Positions 17,873 to 27,064 of a stretch of DNA of 64,000 nucleotides are shown here, one piece after another; position 1 is the stretch's first letter, and each line of letters starts with the position of its first letter. This DNA is from Marinobacterium profundum (GTDB lineage Bacteria > Pseudomonadota > Gammaproteobacteria > Pseudomonadales > Balneatricaceae): the NCBI RefSeq assembly GCF_001528745.1, contig NZ_BCNS01000109.1, positions 1 to 64,000 on the forward strand, read 5' to 3'. The notes beneath the pieces are model-generated. The model was given only the letters and a program-made list of their open reading frames with translations. It was not told where the DNA came from and made no database searches. The translations under genes and the position numbers were made by a program.

Positions 17873-18295
17873 ATGAGCAGCCGGCCAAACGCCCTCAACG
17901 GCATGCGCCATATCGCCTTTACGGTGGAAAACCTGGAAGAAGTGGAGCGCTTTTACGTCGAGCTGCTGGGCATGCAGGTACTGCACCGTCCGCACCAGAA
18001 TCTGGTCTATCTGACGCTGGGCAACGACAATCTGTCACTGAGTAGTGGCAGCGCAACTGAGCGCGCAAGCGGACCGCAACGACTGGATCATTTCGGCTTT
18101 ATCTGTGACGAGCCTGGCGATGTGGACGCCTGGGCGGACTACCTGGCACAACAGGGAGTAGACATTCTCGCCCGCCCCCACGATCACAGCAATGATCCCG
18201 GGGTGCGCAGCTTTTATTGCCGGGACCCCGCCGGCAACACTGTGCAGCCGATCTATCACCCGGCGGTGTCGGGTCAGCGCCTGGCCAAGCCCTGA
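17873..18295 (+). CDS. VOC-family (glyoxalase/ring-cleavage dioxygenase fold) protein
   Basis: A 140-residue single vicinal-oxygen-chelate module. MRHIAFTVENLEEVERFYVELLGMQVLHRPHQN is the N-terminal paired beta-alpha-beta unit. FYCRDPAGNTVQPIYHPA is the C-terminal unit with the usual DPxGN turn. Metal-ligand candidates are the His of MRHIAF and LDHFGF. AGGAGAG just before the ATG supports the start. The activity cannot be assigned: glyoxalase, fosfomycin-type transferase and dioxygenase are all possible. The partner across the divergent promoter is the small monooxygenase, suggesting joint handling of a quinone or aldehyde stress compound. Confidence 0.85.
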   Translation: MSSRPNALNGMRHIAFTVENLEEVERFYVELLGMQVLHRPHQNLVYLTLGNDNLSLSSGSATERASGPQRLDHFGFICDEPGDVDAWADYLAQQGVDILARPHDHSNDPGVRSFYCRDPAGNTVQPIYHPAVSGQRLAKP

Positions 18296-18371
18296 CAAGA
18301 TCCTGAAGACCCTGATAAACCCAGGCCAGATTGTTAAAAGAACACTCGGGCCATCACCCCCGGAAACGACA

Positions 18372-18424
18372 CTGCCGGCCCGCCATGATCAAGGCACAGA
18401 GCAATGATCACAGGGGGCCGGCAG
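18372..18424. terminator. Bidirectional hairpin between convergent genes
   Basis: CTGCCGGCCC (18372-18381) pairs perfectly with GGGCCGGCAG (18415-18424). The loop contains two TGATCA boxes that can pair with each other and extend the structure. It lies between the VOC stop and the rhlE stop, which converge here. No clear U tract follows on either strand, so it may be a terminator aided by other factors. Confidence 0.6.
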
Positions 18425-18464
18425 CGGGATGGCACCCGAGGGTGCCGCTACAGCGGCTTGTCGG

Positions 18465-19820
18465 TTAGCGTGCCGTGGACGGCGTGCTGCGACGGGGGCG
18501 ACGGCGACGCGGCGCATTGCCCGGTGCCGCTTCATTGCCGCTGGCACGACGTGGCTGTTCGCCGCCCGCAGGTTTGGCACGACCCTGACCACCACCACGG
18601 CGCTGACCATTGCCACTTTTGGCGGCTCGTGGCGCAGCAGCCGGGGCTTCAGGCTGGGGCACATAGTTGGCGGCGCTGGCCTGCAACATATCCAGATCCA
18701 CCGCAGGCGCTGGCTGAACATCAAACTTCTGACGCAGCAGACGCTCAATGGCGCGGAATTCCTTTTCTTCATCACGGCTGATCAGGGACACAGCCTCGCC
18801 ACTGGCGCCGGCACGACCGGTACGGCCGATACGGTGCACGTAGTCCGCCGGAACGTTCGGCAGCTCGTAGTTCACCACATGGGGCAGATGGTCGATATCC
18901 AGACCACGGGCCGCGATATCCGTGGCCACGAGCACCCGTACCAGGCCGCCCTTGAAGTCGGATAGCGCACGAGTACGGGCATTCTGGCTCTTGTTGCCAT
19001 GAATGGCCGCAGCGCTGATACCGTTGCGCTCAAGCTGCTGAGCCAGACGGTTGGCGCCGTGCTTGGTACGGGAGAACACCAGTACCTGGGTCCAGTTGCC
19101 GGCCAGAATCATGTGCGCCAGCACCGTCATCTTCTCGGTTTTTTCCACCGCGTGAAAACGCTGTTCGATCTTGTGCGCCGTAACATTGCGCGACACTTCG
19201 ATGCTGGTGGGGTTGTGCAGTATATCGCTGGTCAGGCGACGAATTTCCGGCGAAAAAGTAGCCGAGAACATCAGATTCTGACGTTTCTTGGGCAACAGTT
19301 TCAGGATGCGCTTGATGTCATGGATAAAGCCCATGTCCAGCATGCGGTCGGCTTCGTCGAGCACCAGTATCTGGACGTGGGACAGATCGACGCAGCCCTG
19401 ACCCTGCAGATCCAGCAGACGGCCCGGTGTCGCCACCAGAATATCGACGCCGCGGCGCAGCAGGTCTTTCTGCGGATTGATGCTGACACCACCGAAGACG
19501 ATGGCCGAGCGCAACGGCAGATGACGACCGTAGGTGCTGACGCTCTCACCCACCTGGGCGGCGAGTTCGCGGGTGGGAGTCAGAACCAGTGCACGCAGCT
19601 GGTGCCCGTCCGGCGGGCGGTGTTCGGACAACAGTTGCAACATTGGCAGGGTAAAACCGGCGGTTTTACCGGTGCCGGTCTGGGCGGCAGCCAGCAGGTC
19701 GCGGCCTTCCAGTACAACCGGAATTGCCTGGGCCTGAATTGGGGATGGGGTATCGTACCCCTGCTCTTGCACAGCACGCAGCAGTGCGTCGGAAAGTCCG
19801 AGAGAGGAAAAAGCAGTCAT
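18465..19820 (-). CDS. rhlE: DEAD-box ATP-dependent RNA helicase RhlE
   Basis: A 451-residue DEAD-box helicase. It shows the Q motif ([14 protein letters not shown]), Walker [78 protein letters not shown] and [10 protein letters not shown]. The tail from about residue 380 is rich in Ala, Gly, Arg and Pro ([19 protein letters not shown]), the RNA-binding extension typical of RhlE. It probably acts in ribosome assembly and mRNA turnover. One of three DEAD-box genes in the window. Confidence 0.94.
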   Translation of the reverse strand: MTAFSSLGLSDALLRAVQEQGYDTPSPIQAQAIPVVLEGRDLLAAAQTGTGKTAGFTLPMLQLLSEHRPPDGHQLRALVLTPTRELAAQVGESVSTYGRHLPLRSAIVFGGVSINPQKDLLRRGVDILVATPGRLLDLQGQGCVDLSHVQILVLDEADRMLDMGFIHDIKRILKLLPKKRQNLMFSATFSPEIRRLTSDILHNPTSIEVSRNVTAHKIEQRFHAVEKTEKMTVLAHMILAGNWTQVLVFSRTKHGANRLAQQLERNGISAAAIHGNKSQNARTRALSDFKGGLVRVLVATDIAARGLDIDHLPHVVNYELPNVPADYVHRIGRTGRAGASGEAVSLISRDEEKEFRAIERLLRQKFDVQPAPAVDLDMLQASAANYVPQPEAPAAAPRAAKSGNGQRRGGGQGRAKPAGGEQPRRASGNEAAPGNAPRRRRPRRSTPSTAR

Positions 19821-20055
19821 GAATGTCCGTAGTGTGGAATCGGTCGGCAGGCCCTGACGTGTTGTTCATACGGCACCGGCCCAGGATACAGCTAAGCGGC
19901 GCAGCTTACCGTAAAGCCCCCTCGGGTGCGAGTACTATTCAACACCGTGGATAATGTGCCACGCATCGGCCTGAAAGCCTCGCACCGCCTGAAAATGGTC
20001 AGAATGCATACGTTGGACTAGGCTGATTGCAGTTACGTACGAGAGGAACCGGCAT

Positions 20056-20343
20056 ATGACCCGCAGATCTCAACGCGCGTTCTTCCGCAAAATCTATCTG
20101 GCCTGGCTGATAGATAATGGCCGACACAACCTGCGCACTCTGCAGGAGAAAACCGGCATGCCTAGACGCACCCTGCAGGACAGCCTCAAGGATCTTGAAG
20201 ATATCGGCATCCGCTGCATCTTTGAACAGAGCAATGGCGAACGCAATAACTGCGGTCTCTACCGGGTCATGGATTGGGGCCCTATCAGAAGGAGCTGGGT
20301 GCGCAGCAACCTACTACTGCTTAAAGAGGAGCTAGAGCAATAA
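20056..20343 (+). CDS. Small winged-helix DNA-binding protein
   Basis: A 95-residue protein. RKIYLAWLIDNGRHNLRTLQEKTGMPRRTLQDSLKDLEDIGIRCIFEQS reads as a winged helix-turn-helix with the recognition helix around MPRRTLQDSLKDL. It is followed by a short wing (GERNNCGLYRVMDWGPI) and a C-terminal helix (RRSWVRSNLLLLKEELEQ). AGAGGAACCGGCAT at the start supplies the ribosome binding site. It is transcribed alone in the gap between rhlE and sbcC. The 3' end of this gene, and only that end, recurs downstream in tandem (20351-20534). Confidence 0.8.
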   Translation: MTRRSQRAFFRKIYLAWLIDNGRHNLRTLQEKTGMPRRTLQDSLKDLEDIGIRCIFEQSNGERNNCGLYRVMDWGPIRRSWVRSNLLLLKEELEQ

Positions 20344-20534
20344 AAGCTGGATGGATTGAGTGAAGCCACATACCGAAGAACCTGGGTGCGCAGCAACTTA
20401 CTACTGTTTAAAGCGAAGCTTGAGCAATAACCCTTAACAGCAAAAAAGATTCTCGATGGATTGAGTTCGTCCAGGTACTGAAGCAGCTGAGTACGCAGCA
20501 ACTCACTGCTGTTTAAACGGAGCTTGAGCAATAA
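20269..20534 (+). repeat. Tandem decaying copies of a gene 3' end
   Basis: Three successive copies of an approximately 75-80 bp unit that begins ATGGATTG and ends GAGCAATAA. Copy A (20269-20343) is the real 3' end of the winged-helix gene. Copy B (20351-20430) still reads through in a frame encoding LDGLSEATYRRTWVRSNLLL and then FKAKLEQ-stop, mirroring the real C-terminus, but has no start codon. Copy C (20456-20534) has in-frame stops. A fainter fourth trace lies at about 20586-20620. CTGGGTGCGCAGCAAC is shared exactly by A (20295) and B (20382). The spacing of 87 then 105 bp and the varied lengths argue against a CRISPR array. Confidence 0.8.
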
Positions 20535-20545
20535 AGGAAGGATTA

Positions 20546-20575
20546 GCTGCTCAGCTACACACGCAGCTGAGCAGC
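20546..20575. terminator. Perfect inverted repeat after the 3'-end copies
   Basis: GCTGCTCAGCT (20546-20556) and AGCTGAGCAGC (20565-20575) form an 11-bp perfect stem with an 8-base loop. It sits downstream of the winged-helix gene and its tandem copies and 75 bp past the sbcC stop on the other strand. No U tract follows, so a terminator role is plausible but unproven. The remaining intergenic bases to 20650 show nothing else. Confidence 0.45.
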
Positions 20576-20649
20576 CTGCACCTTAGCGCAACTATTAAAG
20601 CTGAGGCTGAACAATTACAGCCAGACAAAGTGCCGGGCTTTAAAACCTC

Positions 20650-23600
20650 CTATGCCGGTTCAAACGCAAAGCGTGCGTCCAGCCGGCTGCATCCCAGACC
20701 ATTGCCCTTGCGTACCCTGACCTGCACCGGAATGCGCTCTTTGAGCGCCTCTACGTGGGAAATTACGCCTATCATCTTGCCGCTGGCATTCAGGCTGTCC
20801 AGTGCATTGAGCGCCGTATCCAGCGTATCCGCATCCAGGGTGCCAAAACCCTCATCCAGAAACAGCGAGTCGATACTGGTGCGGTGGCTCACCAGATCCG
20901 ACAGCGCCAGCGCCAGCGCCAGACTGACCAGAAAGCTTTCGCCGCCGGACAGAGTGCGTGTATCGCGCAGCGCATCGGCCTGCCAACTGTCGATCACCTC
21001 CAGCTCCAGCTCATCCCCGCTTTTGCGCTGCAGGCGATAGCGACCATCAAGACGCTCGAGCTGACGATTGGCCAGATAGATCAGATGGTCCAGCGTCAGC
21101 CCCTGGGCAAAGCGGCGAAAGCGATCGCCCTTCTGCGAACCGATCAGGCTCGAAAGCTGCGCCCAGGTATCATAATGCGCCTGCTGCGCCTCGATCTCCT
21201 GCAACAGCACCTGCTGCGCCTGACGTAAGCGTGCATCCTGCTCCAATTGCTGCATCAGTGCACCACGGCGCTGCACCAGAGTTTGCAGCTGTTCGGTTAC
21301 CGCCGCCCGTGCTGTTTGTACGGCAGCCGGATCCAGCACCGCAAATGGCTGCTGCTCGAGCTCTGCCAGGCGTGTGCGCGCCTGCAGCAGCAGTGTCTGC
21401 GCCTGGGACAGGTCACCGTCCAGCGTCTGGCGTAATGCCTGCAGTTCGCGCCGCGCTTGCGGTTCCAGCAAGGCCGCCATATAACCGGCCTCATCGATGA
21501 ATGGACTGGCCTCCAGCGCCTCGCGCCAGACAGGCGCAGAACGCTCAAGCTGTGCCCCCTGCTGGATCTCGCGCTGCTGCAGGGCTGCAAGACTGCCGCG
21601 CAACCCATCCACGCTTTTCTGTGCCGCCGCCAGTGCGGTAGCCGCCTGCTGCCAGCGATTATCGGCCTGTTGCAGCCGATCCTGTAGCTGCGTGCGAATC
21701 TGTGCAACCGCGCGACCCTCAAACAACATCGAGCGCTGCGTGGCTAGCGCTGCGTTTTGCTGCGCCCAGTCGCGCTGCTGTTGCAGATTTATCCCCTGTT
21801 GTTGCTGCAACAGGGCTAAGTCACGTTCCAGCACCTCAAGCCGAGCCTCAAGCTGTTCGCAGCTGCGCGTGCTCTCGGCGCTGCGAATGAACATCTGTTG
21901 GTAGTCGGCCCAGTACTGCGCCTTCTGTTGCAGCCAGCTCGCCTGCATATCCGCCGCCGGCAATTCAGGTTCACCAAGCGTCTCCTGCAGCGCGCTGCGC
22001 AGCGACTGCTCAAGCGCTGTCAGTGCCTCCTGCTGCGTCTGCACTTCAGCAGCCGTCTGTTCCTGCTGTTGCTGCAGTGTTTGCAGCTCGCGGGTCTGCG
22101 TGTCCAGCTGATGGCTTTGGTTGGCCAGCAAGCTATTTGTTTGCACCGTTTCGTCGCGCTGCTGTTGCAGCGCCCGGTCCAGTTCACCCAGTTGCGACAG
22201 GTTCGTTTCAAGTTCGGACAACTCAACACCAAGGCGCTGGGCGCACTGGGTGATACCCGCAGTGTCGTTCAGCTGCAGCCTGACCTCGTCCTCCTGCGAT
22301 GTACCGGCGTTCAGCCTGTTGACCAGGCTCTCGATCAGCGGTTGCGCCTCGGCCTGCAGGCTCGACTGCTCGGCACCGTCCTGAGCGCTTTGCTGCTGCA
22401 GCTCTTTGAGACCCGCCTGCAATGTCGCAGTGACGGCGGCCATTTTCTGGCCGTCCTGCTGCAACTGCTCCAACTGCAGTTTCTTGGCATCGTAACGCTG
22501 GCGCGTTTCGGACAGCTGCGGCTGACGGTAGTCCGTGATATAGGGGTGCTCTTGCGAGCCACAGAGTGGGCAGGCGTCATCAGGCTGCAGCGTATCCCGA
22601 TACGCGCTCAGATCGCTGATACGCTGCTCCTGCGCCAGCAGCAGTTCCAGATCATCGCGGTGCTGCTTGCAATCGCTGTATTGCTGCCGTGCAGCCACAA
22701 GCACTGCCTGCTGCGTCTCAAGCTCGGCACTGCGCTGCCCCATCAGGGTACTGCGTGACTCAAGCCCCACCGCCAAGGTCTGGAAACGCCGGCCCAAAGC
22801 TTCGAGCCGATCCAGCGTTCGCACAGCGCCCTGCAATGACTTCAGCAACTGTTCCAGTTCCATCGGGGTGCGGGGCCCTAATAATCTGACCCGCTGCTCG
22901 CCTAACGCCTGCCCTTGCAGCTGCAGCTGTTGCTGGCGTTCGCGACTCTGAACTAAGCCTGCCTGCAGTGTCGGCAGTTCCCGTGCAAGCGTTGTCTGGC
23001 GCGTTGCCAGACTCAGCTGACGCTGGCGCATATCATTCAGCTGCTGCAACAGGCGCCCACGCTGGGCGAAGCGTTCCTGCCACAACGGTAGCTGCTCGCC
23101 CAAACGCGCAGCGCCCTGGTGCTTATGCAAGAAATCCTGTGTCTGATCGCGCTCAAGCTGCGCCTGCTTGAGGCTCTCCGTCAGACCCTCGCGCTGCCCA
23201 CCCAACTCGGTAAGGTTCTGGGACTGGGCCGCCAGCATAGTCGCCAGCTCGCGCTGACGATCAGCCAGCTGCGCCATGCGGTTGTCCAGTGGCACGACCT
23301 CGTCCAGCAGCCGCGTTTCGGTGGCCTCACGCTCCAGGCGTGCGCCATCCAACTGTTGCCGCGCCTCTTGCTGCACGGCCTGTTGAGCATCCAGCTGCTG
23401 CTGCGCCTGCAGCAGCGACTGTTCATCCTGCCTGCGAGCCGTATCCAGCTCCTTCGCCTGCAAGAGGTCGGCCTGCCACTGCTGGTGCAACGGCCGCAGA
23501 TCCAGCGCGGGCAGGCAGGCGTCCAGCCGCGCCAGCTGTGCCGCCTCGCGTTCAAAGGCCTGCTGCGCCCGCAGCTGCTCAGCTTCGCTCTGCTGCTGCG

Positions 23601-24366
23601 CGCTGCGCGCCTGACCCAGTGCTTCAAGCCCCTGTATTTCCTGCTGTAACCGAGTGTCATCGGCTTGCAGCCGGGCTTGGCTTGAAGTTAGCTCAGCCTT
23701 TTCGATATCAAGTGCCGCCAGACTTGCCTGGTCCAGCAGCTCTACATCACCCGCACGGGCCTGCAACACCCGCAGGGCTTCTTCTTCGCTGCGCTTGCGC
23801 TCAAACGCAAGACTGGATATCTCGCCGTAAATTTCGGTGCCGGTCAACTCTTCCAGCAATTCAGCCCGCTCATTAGGGCTGGCATTCAGAAAGGCAGCAA
23901 AACCGCCCTGGGCCAGCATCATCGACTTGGTAAAACGGGCAAAATCGAGGCCTGTAAGCTCACTTACCAGATTGAGCTTTTCACCTATACGGGTACTCAG
24001 TAGCTGGCCGTCTGCACGGGCCAGCTCGACCTGGGGCGCCTGCAGCTTGCCATCCGGCTGATTGCGGGCACGGCGCTGGGACCAGAAAGCGCGGTATTCC
24101 TCGCCGCGCACCTCAAACTCTACCTCCGCCAGGCAGTCTGCGGTATGGCGCGTCATCAGCTCATTGCTGCCAGCGGATACATTCAAACGCGGCGTAGCGT
24201 GGTAGAGCGCCAGACAAATGGCATCAAGCAAGGTGGTTTTACCGGCGCCGGTCGGGCCGGTAATCGCAAAGAGGCCGTTATCCCGAAACTCGGATGCGCG
24301 AAAATCCAGTTTCCACTCGCCCTTGAGCGAATTGATGTTTTTCAATCTCAGGCTCAGGATTCGCAT
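20650..24366 (-). CDS. sbcC: Exonuclease SbcC (Rad50-like ATPase subunit)
   Basis: The SMC-like ATPase of the SbcCD nuclease, which opens hairpins and processes DNA ends. 1,238 residues. The N-terminal Walker A is [20 protein letters not shown]. Very long Gln/Leu/Arg-rich coiled coils flank a zinc hook, [13 protein letters not shown], near residue 598. The C-terminal half has [21 protein letters not shown] (signature) and [12 protein letters not shown] (Walker B). The protein is longer than E. coli SbcC (1,048) because of extended coiled coils. It overlaps the 3' end of sbcD by 13 bases, so the two are translationally coupled. Confidence 0.97.
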   Translation of the reverse strand: MRILSLRLKNINSLKGEWKLDFRASEFRDNGLFAITGPTGAGKTTLLDAICLALYHATPRLNVSAGSNELMTRHTADCLAEVEFEVRGEEYRAFWSQRRARNQPDGKLQAPQVELARADGQLLSTRIGEKLNLVSELTGLDFARFTKSMMLAQGGFAAFLNASPNERAELLEELTGTEIYGEISSLAFERKRSEEEALRVLQARAGDVELLDQASLAALDIEKAELTSSQARLQADDTRLQQEIQGLEALGQARSAQQQSEAEQLRAQQAFEREAAQLARLDACLPALDLRPLHQQWQADLLQAKELDTARRQDEQSLLQAQQQLDAQQAVQQEARQQLDGARLEREATETRLLDEVVPLDNRMAQLADRQRELATMLAAQSQNLTELGGQREGLTESLKQAQLERDQTQDFLHKHQGAARLGEQLPLWQERFAQRGRLLQQLNDMRQRQLSLATRQTTLARELPTLQAGLVQSRERQQQLQLQGQALGEQRVRLLGPRTPMELEQLLKSLQGAVRTLDRLEALGRRFQTLAVGLESRSTLMGQRSAELETQQAVLVAARQQYSDCKQHRDDLELLLAQEQRISDLSAYRDTLQPDDACPLCGSQEHPYITDYRQPQLSETRQRYDAKKLQLEQLQQDGQKMAAVTATLQAGLKELQQQSAQDGAEQSSLQAEAQPLIESLVNRLNAGTSQEDEVRLQLNDTAGITQCAQRLGVELSELETNLSQLGELDRALQQQRDETVQTNSLLANQSHQLDTQTRELQTLQQQQEQTAAEVQTQQEALTALEQSLRSALQETLGEPELPAADMQASWLQQKAQYWADYQQMFIRSAESTRSCEQLEARLEVLERDLALLQQQQGINLQQQRDWAQQNAALATQRSMLFEGRAVAQIRTQLQDRLQQADNRWQQAATALAAAQKSVDGLRGSLAALQQREIQQGAQLERSAPVWREALEASPFIDEAGYMAALLEPQARRELQALRQTLDGDLSQAQTLLLQARTRLAELEQQPFAVLDPAAVQTARAAVTEQLQTLVQRRGALMQQLEQDARLRQAQQVLLQEIEAQQAHYDTWAQLSSLIGSQKGDRFRRFAQGLTLDHLIYLANRQLERLDGRYRLQRKSGDELELEVIDSWQADALRDTRTLSGGESFLVSLALALALSDLVSHRTSIDSLFLDEGFGTLDADTLDTALNALDSLNASGKMIGVISHVEALKERIPVQVRVRKGNGLGCSRLDARFAFEPA

Positions 24367-25640
24367 GTGACTGACTCCCCGTCCTGCAGCTGTGCCAACA
24401 GCGAGTCAAAAGCCTCTCCCAGGCGTACTCGGGAGTCCTCATCCAGGCTTTCCTCCAGCGCAAGGCGACGTTCAAACACCTCGCGTACAGTCAGCTCCTG
24501 CAGGGTTTCACGACTGTCCCGTGCCAGCGCACTCGTACTGGCACTGCGCTGGCGCCGGATACGCAGCACCTCGACCGGCAAACCCTCAACCAGCTGCTGC
24601 ACCCGCGGCTGCAGGTCGCTGAGATAATCGTCCCCGCGCACTTCGATCTCGAGCCAGGCAATGGGCCCGCCCGGGGCCTGGGCTTCATCACAGGTCGTGC
24701 CGAAGGTTTGTTGCAACTGGGCTTCAAGCTCTTTCAAATTACCGCTGAGACTCAGCATGGGCTGCCAGCCTGGCACCGGCAGTGGCGTGACCTCGGCCAG
24801 TTTACCGGCGTCGAAATCCACCAGCAGCACCTGCTTGCTGCCCCGGCTTTCATCAAAACTCAGGGCAATGGGTGAGCCGCTGTAACGAATATGGGACTTG
24901 CCGCCCACGACCTGGGCTCGGTGCAGATGCCCCAGGGCGATATAGTCGGCCGGCGGAAACGCACCCGCAGGGTAAGCCTCAAGCGTACCTATATAAAGCT
25001 CGCGCACAGACTCGGACAACTGGCCGCCGACGCAGGTCAGGTGCCCCGTAGCTACAATAGGCAAAGCACTGGGCTCGCCCGCCTGTTTCACCTGCTCGAG
25101 TTGTAACGCATCCCTGACACCAGCGGCTGCGTCATAGATAACGGTATAATGACGACCAATAGCATCGCTCAGAGCCTGGCGCTTGTGCTGCGTGCTCTCA
25201 CCGGCATGACTTTCAACCAGGTCCCGCGGACGCAGGTAAGGGATGGCACAGAGCACAGCCCCAGGCGAGCCATCGCGACGCTGCAGCACTATGACCTGAT
25301 CGGCGGGGTCCGCCGTGACTCCCCCCACTACCGTCGTACCCAGGCAGGCCAGCAGCTCACGGGATTCATGCAGGGTCGAGACGGAATCATGGTTGCCACC
25401 CAGGATCACCAACTGGCACCCCGTAGCGCGCAGGTCAGCGATAAACTGGTTATAGAGCCTGCGGGCATAGCTCGGTGGCGTACCTGTATCAAACAGGTCG
25501 CCGGCAACAATAAGCGCATCCACCTGATGCGTCTGTACCTGCTCAATCAGCCAGGCCAGAAAGGCGCGGTGTTCAGCTTCGCGGCTCTTGCCCATGAAGT
25601 GTTGCCCGAGATGCCAGTCCGAGCTGTGAAGTATTCGCAT
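24354..25640 (-). CDS. sbcD: Exonuclease SbcD (Mre11-like nuclease subunit)
   Basis: Mn-dependent nuclease subunit of SbcCD, 428 residues. Phosphoesterase motifs appear in order: [45 protein letters not shown] and ALGHLHRAQ. The C-terminal SbcD domain follows. The start at 25640 ([13 protein letters not shown]) is the conserved N-terminus; the frame runs 34 codons further into repeat-flanking DNA. AGGA lies upstream of this ATG. The operon is sbcD-sbcC, with the palindrome-bearing element copy 2 about 175 bp upstream of the start. Confidence 0.96.
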   Translation of the reverse strand: MRILHSSDWHLGQHFMGKSREAEHRAFLAWLIEQVQTHQVDALIVAGDLFDTGTPPSYARRLYNQFIADLRATGCQLVILGGNHDSVSTLHESRELLACLGTTVVGGVTADPADQVIVLQRRDGSPGAVLCAIPYLRPRDLVESHAGESTQHKRQALSDAIGRHYTVIYDAAAGVRDALQLEQVKQAGEPSALPIVATGHLTCVGGQLSESVRELYIGTLEAYPAGAFPPADYIALGHLHRAQVVGGKSHIRYSGSPIALSFDESRGSKQVLLVDFDAGKLAEVTPLPVPGWQPMLSLSGNLKELEAQLQQTFGTTCDEAQAPGGPIAWLEIEVRGDDYLSDLQPRVQQLVEGLPVEVLRIRRQRSASTSALARDSRETLQELTVREVFERRLALEESLDEDSRVRLGEAFDSLLAQLQDGESVTCES

Positions 25641-25814
25641 TGATAATCCTGATCCTAGTGTACTGTTGCACGCTATATGAAGCTTATAACGGCCCCTTTT
25701 TCCGCCATCCTGCGTTGTTCGTTGTCGCCGTAGCCCCACCAAGACTGTGCCTCACGCCTTGGCTGGCGAAAAAATGAGCGCATTCTAAAGCACCACCAAG
25801 AATGCAACAGCACA

Positions 25815-26053
25815 CCAGGAGGCTGTCCGAGAATGCTGGCCGTAGCGAGAGCCGACTGATTTGAGCGGGTTTTTGCGGTGTTTTAAGGCGATAAATCGGC
25901 AGGATTGCCGATTTACACAGCGTTAGCTGCCCACCGGGCAAGCTACAGGGATGTAGCTTGTGAATAGTGGTTCTATTTAACGCAAAACAGCACAAAAAAC
26001 AGCCAAACTCAGGTGGCTCGCAGTAGGTTGAGTATTCTCGGACAGCCTCCTAG
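25815..26053. repeat. MITE-like element, copy 2, with a 72-bp hairpin insert
   Basis: Same element as at 6-172 and in the same orientation, but 239 bp long. The extra 72 bases (25891-25962) sit near the apex, directly before AATAGTGG. The insert consists of three back-to-back hairpins: AAATCGGCA-GGAT-TGCCGATTT, then GCTGCCC-ACC-GGGCAAGC with a one-base bulge, then AAGCTACA-GGGA-TGTAGCTT. Outside the insert it differs from copy 1 by only a few bases. The left flank reads CCAG rather than CTAG. It lies between sbcD and mtgA. Confidence 0.85.
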
Positions 26054-26126
26054 CGCAGCGGCACTCAAAGCCGCCCATATTAATCCTAAAGTGCCCCGGG
26101 CAAACCACCAGGGCCTACACTTCTCA

Positions 26127-26840
26127 TCAATCGTCGATGGTTTTGAGCGTGACAGTGCCGAGCTGGCGCATCTGTCTCAGTATCCATTGACTACGCTGCT
26201 GCACATAGGGGCTGGGCGGATGGGCGCGGTAACGATAGGGGTTGGGCAGTACCGCCGCCAGGCGCGCAGCCTGCAGATTGCTAAGCGCACGCGCGGGCGT
26301 GCCGTAGTAGTAGCGCCCCGCCGCCTCGACCCCATAGATACCCGGGCCAAACTCGACGATGTTCAGATAGACCTCCAGAATGCGGCTCTTGTCCCAGAGC
26401 AGCTCCAGCAGTAATGCGAACCAGGCTTCCAGCCCCTTGCGCACCCAGCTGCGGCCAGACCACAAAAACAGATTCTTGGCCGTCTGCTGAGTCAGGGTAC
26501 TGGCACCGCGCACGCGGCCGCCATCAAGGTTGTGATCCAGCGCCCGCTTGATGGCCTTGAAATCAAAACCACTGTGATCAGCAAAGCGCTGATCTTCGGC
26601 AGCAATAACCGCCAGGCGCATGGCCGGCGCTATACGCTCAGTCGACACCCAGCGATGGGCATAGTCATCCGGATAGTCAGCGGGGGGAAAGAGTTCACGC
26701 TGAATCAGCCAGGACCAGACAGGCGGGTTCACCACCTTGAGCAGCAACACCAGCAGCACACTGAAGCCAACCCAGCCTGCGATGAGCCAGAGCGTCACCT
26801 TGAGCAGCGGGCGCAGCAAATAACGTTTGATCACAGGCAC
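26127..26840 (-). CDS. mtgA: Monofunctional peptidoglycan transglycosylase
   Basis: A 237-residue GT51 glycosyltransferase that polymerises lipid II into glycan strands. One N-terminal membrane anchor ([23 protein letters not shown]) is followed by the catalytic domain. [20 protein letters not shown] holds the catalytic Glu (Glu82), and [20 protein letters not shown] and [22 protein letters not shown] are the other GT51 motifs. The length matches E. coli MtgA (242). It appears monocistronic. Confidence 0.96.
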   Translation of the reverse strand: MPVIKRYLLRPLLKVTLWLIAGWVGFSVLLVLLLKVVNPPVWSWLIQRELFPPADYPDDYAHRWVSTERIAPAMRLAVIAAEDQRFADHSGFDFKAIKRALDHNLDGGRVRGASTLTQQTAKNLFLWSGRSWVRKGLEAWFALLLELLWDKSRILEVYLNIVEFGPGIYGVEAAGRYYYGTPARALSNLQAARLAAVLPNPYRYRAHPPSPYVQQRSQWILRQMRQLGTVTLKTIDD

Positions 26841-27022
26841 AGCAAATCCGCAGCAGTCGTGTAGAGGGCCCTATTGTGCACAGGGACTCAGGCAAGGTCG
26901 ATGCATGCCGGCAGATTCATGCAATCTGATTACGAAGAAAGGCGAGGGAAGCCCCGAACAGCGGGAAAAAGGCAGGACGAGGGATGTGGAAAAACAGCGC
27001 GCGAAAATAGCGAATGGAGGGT

Positions 27023-27051
27023 AAAAAGGCCGGTGGGCAGAACGCCCACCG
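27023..27051 (-). terminator. Intrinsic terminator of gdhB
   Basis: CGGTGGGC (27031-27038) and GCCCACCG (27044-27051) form an 8-bp stem with loop AGAAC. Read on the minus strand the hairpin is followed by GGCCTTTTTAC, a proper U tract at 27023-27027. It lies 14 bp beyond the gdhB stop codon. Confidence 0.85.
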
Positions 27052-27064
27052 ACCGGGAAAACGC

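Noticed and set aside
20269-20620. CRISPR-like direct repeats
   Set aside because: Copies are 75-80 bp long, degenerate, unequally spaced and each derives from the 3' end of the adjacent gene. No short constant repeats with unique spacers.
22000-23700. Repetitive Gln/Leu/Ala-rich DNA in sbcC as a repeat element
   Set aside because: The low complexity is explained by SbcC coiled coils and codon bias; it is not a DNA repeat.
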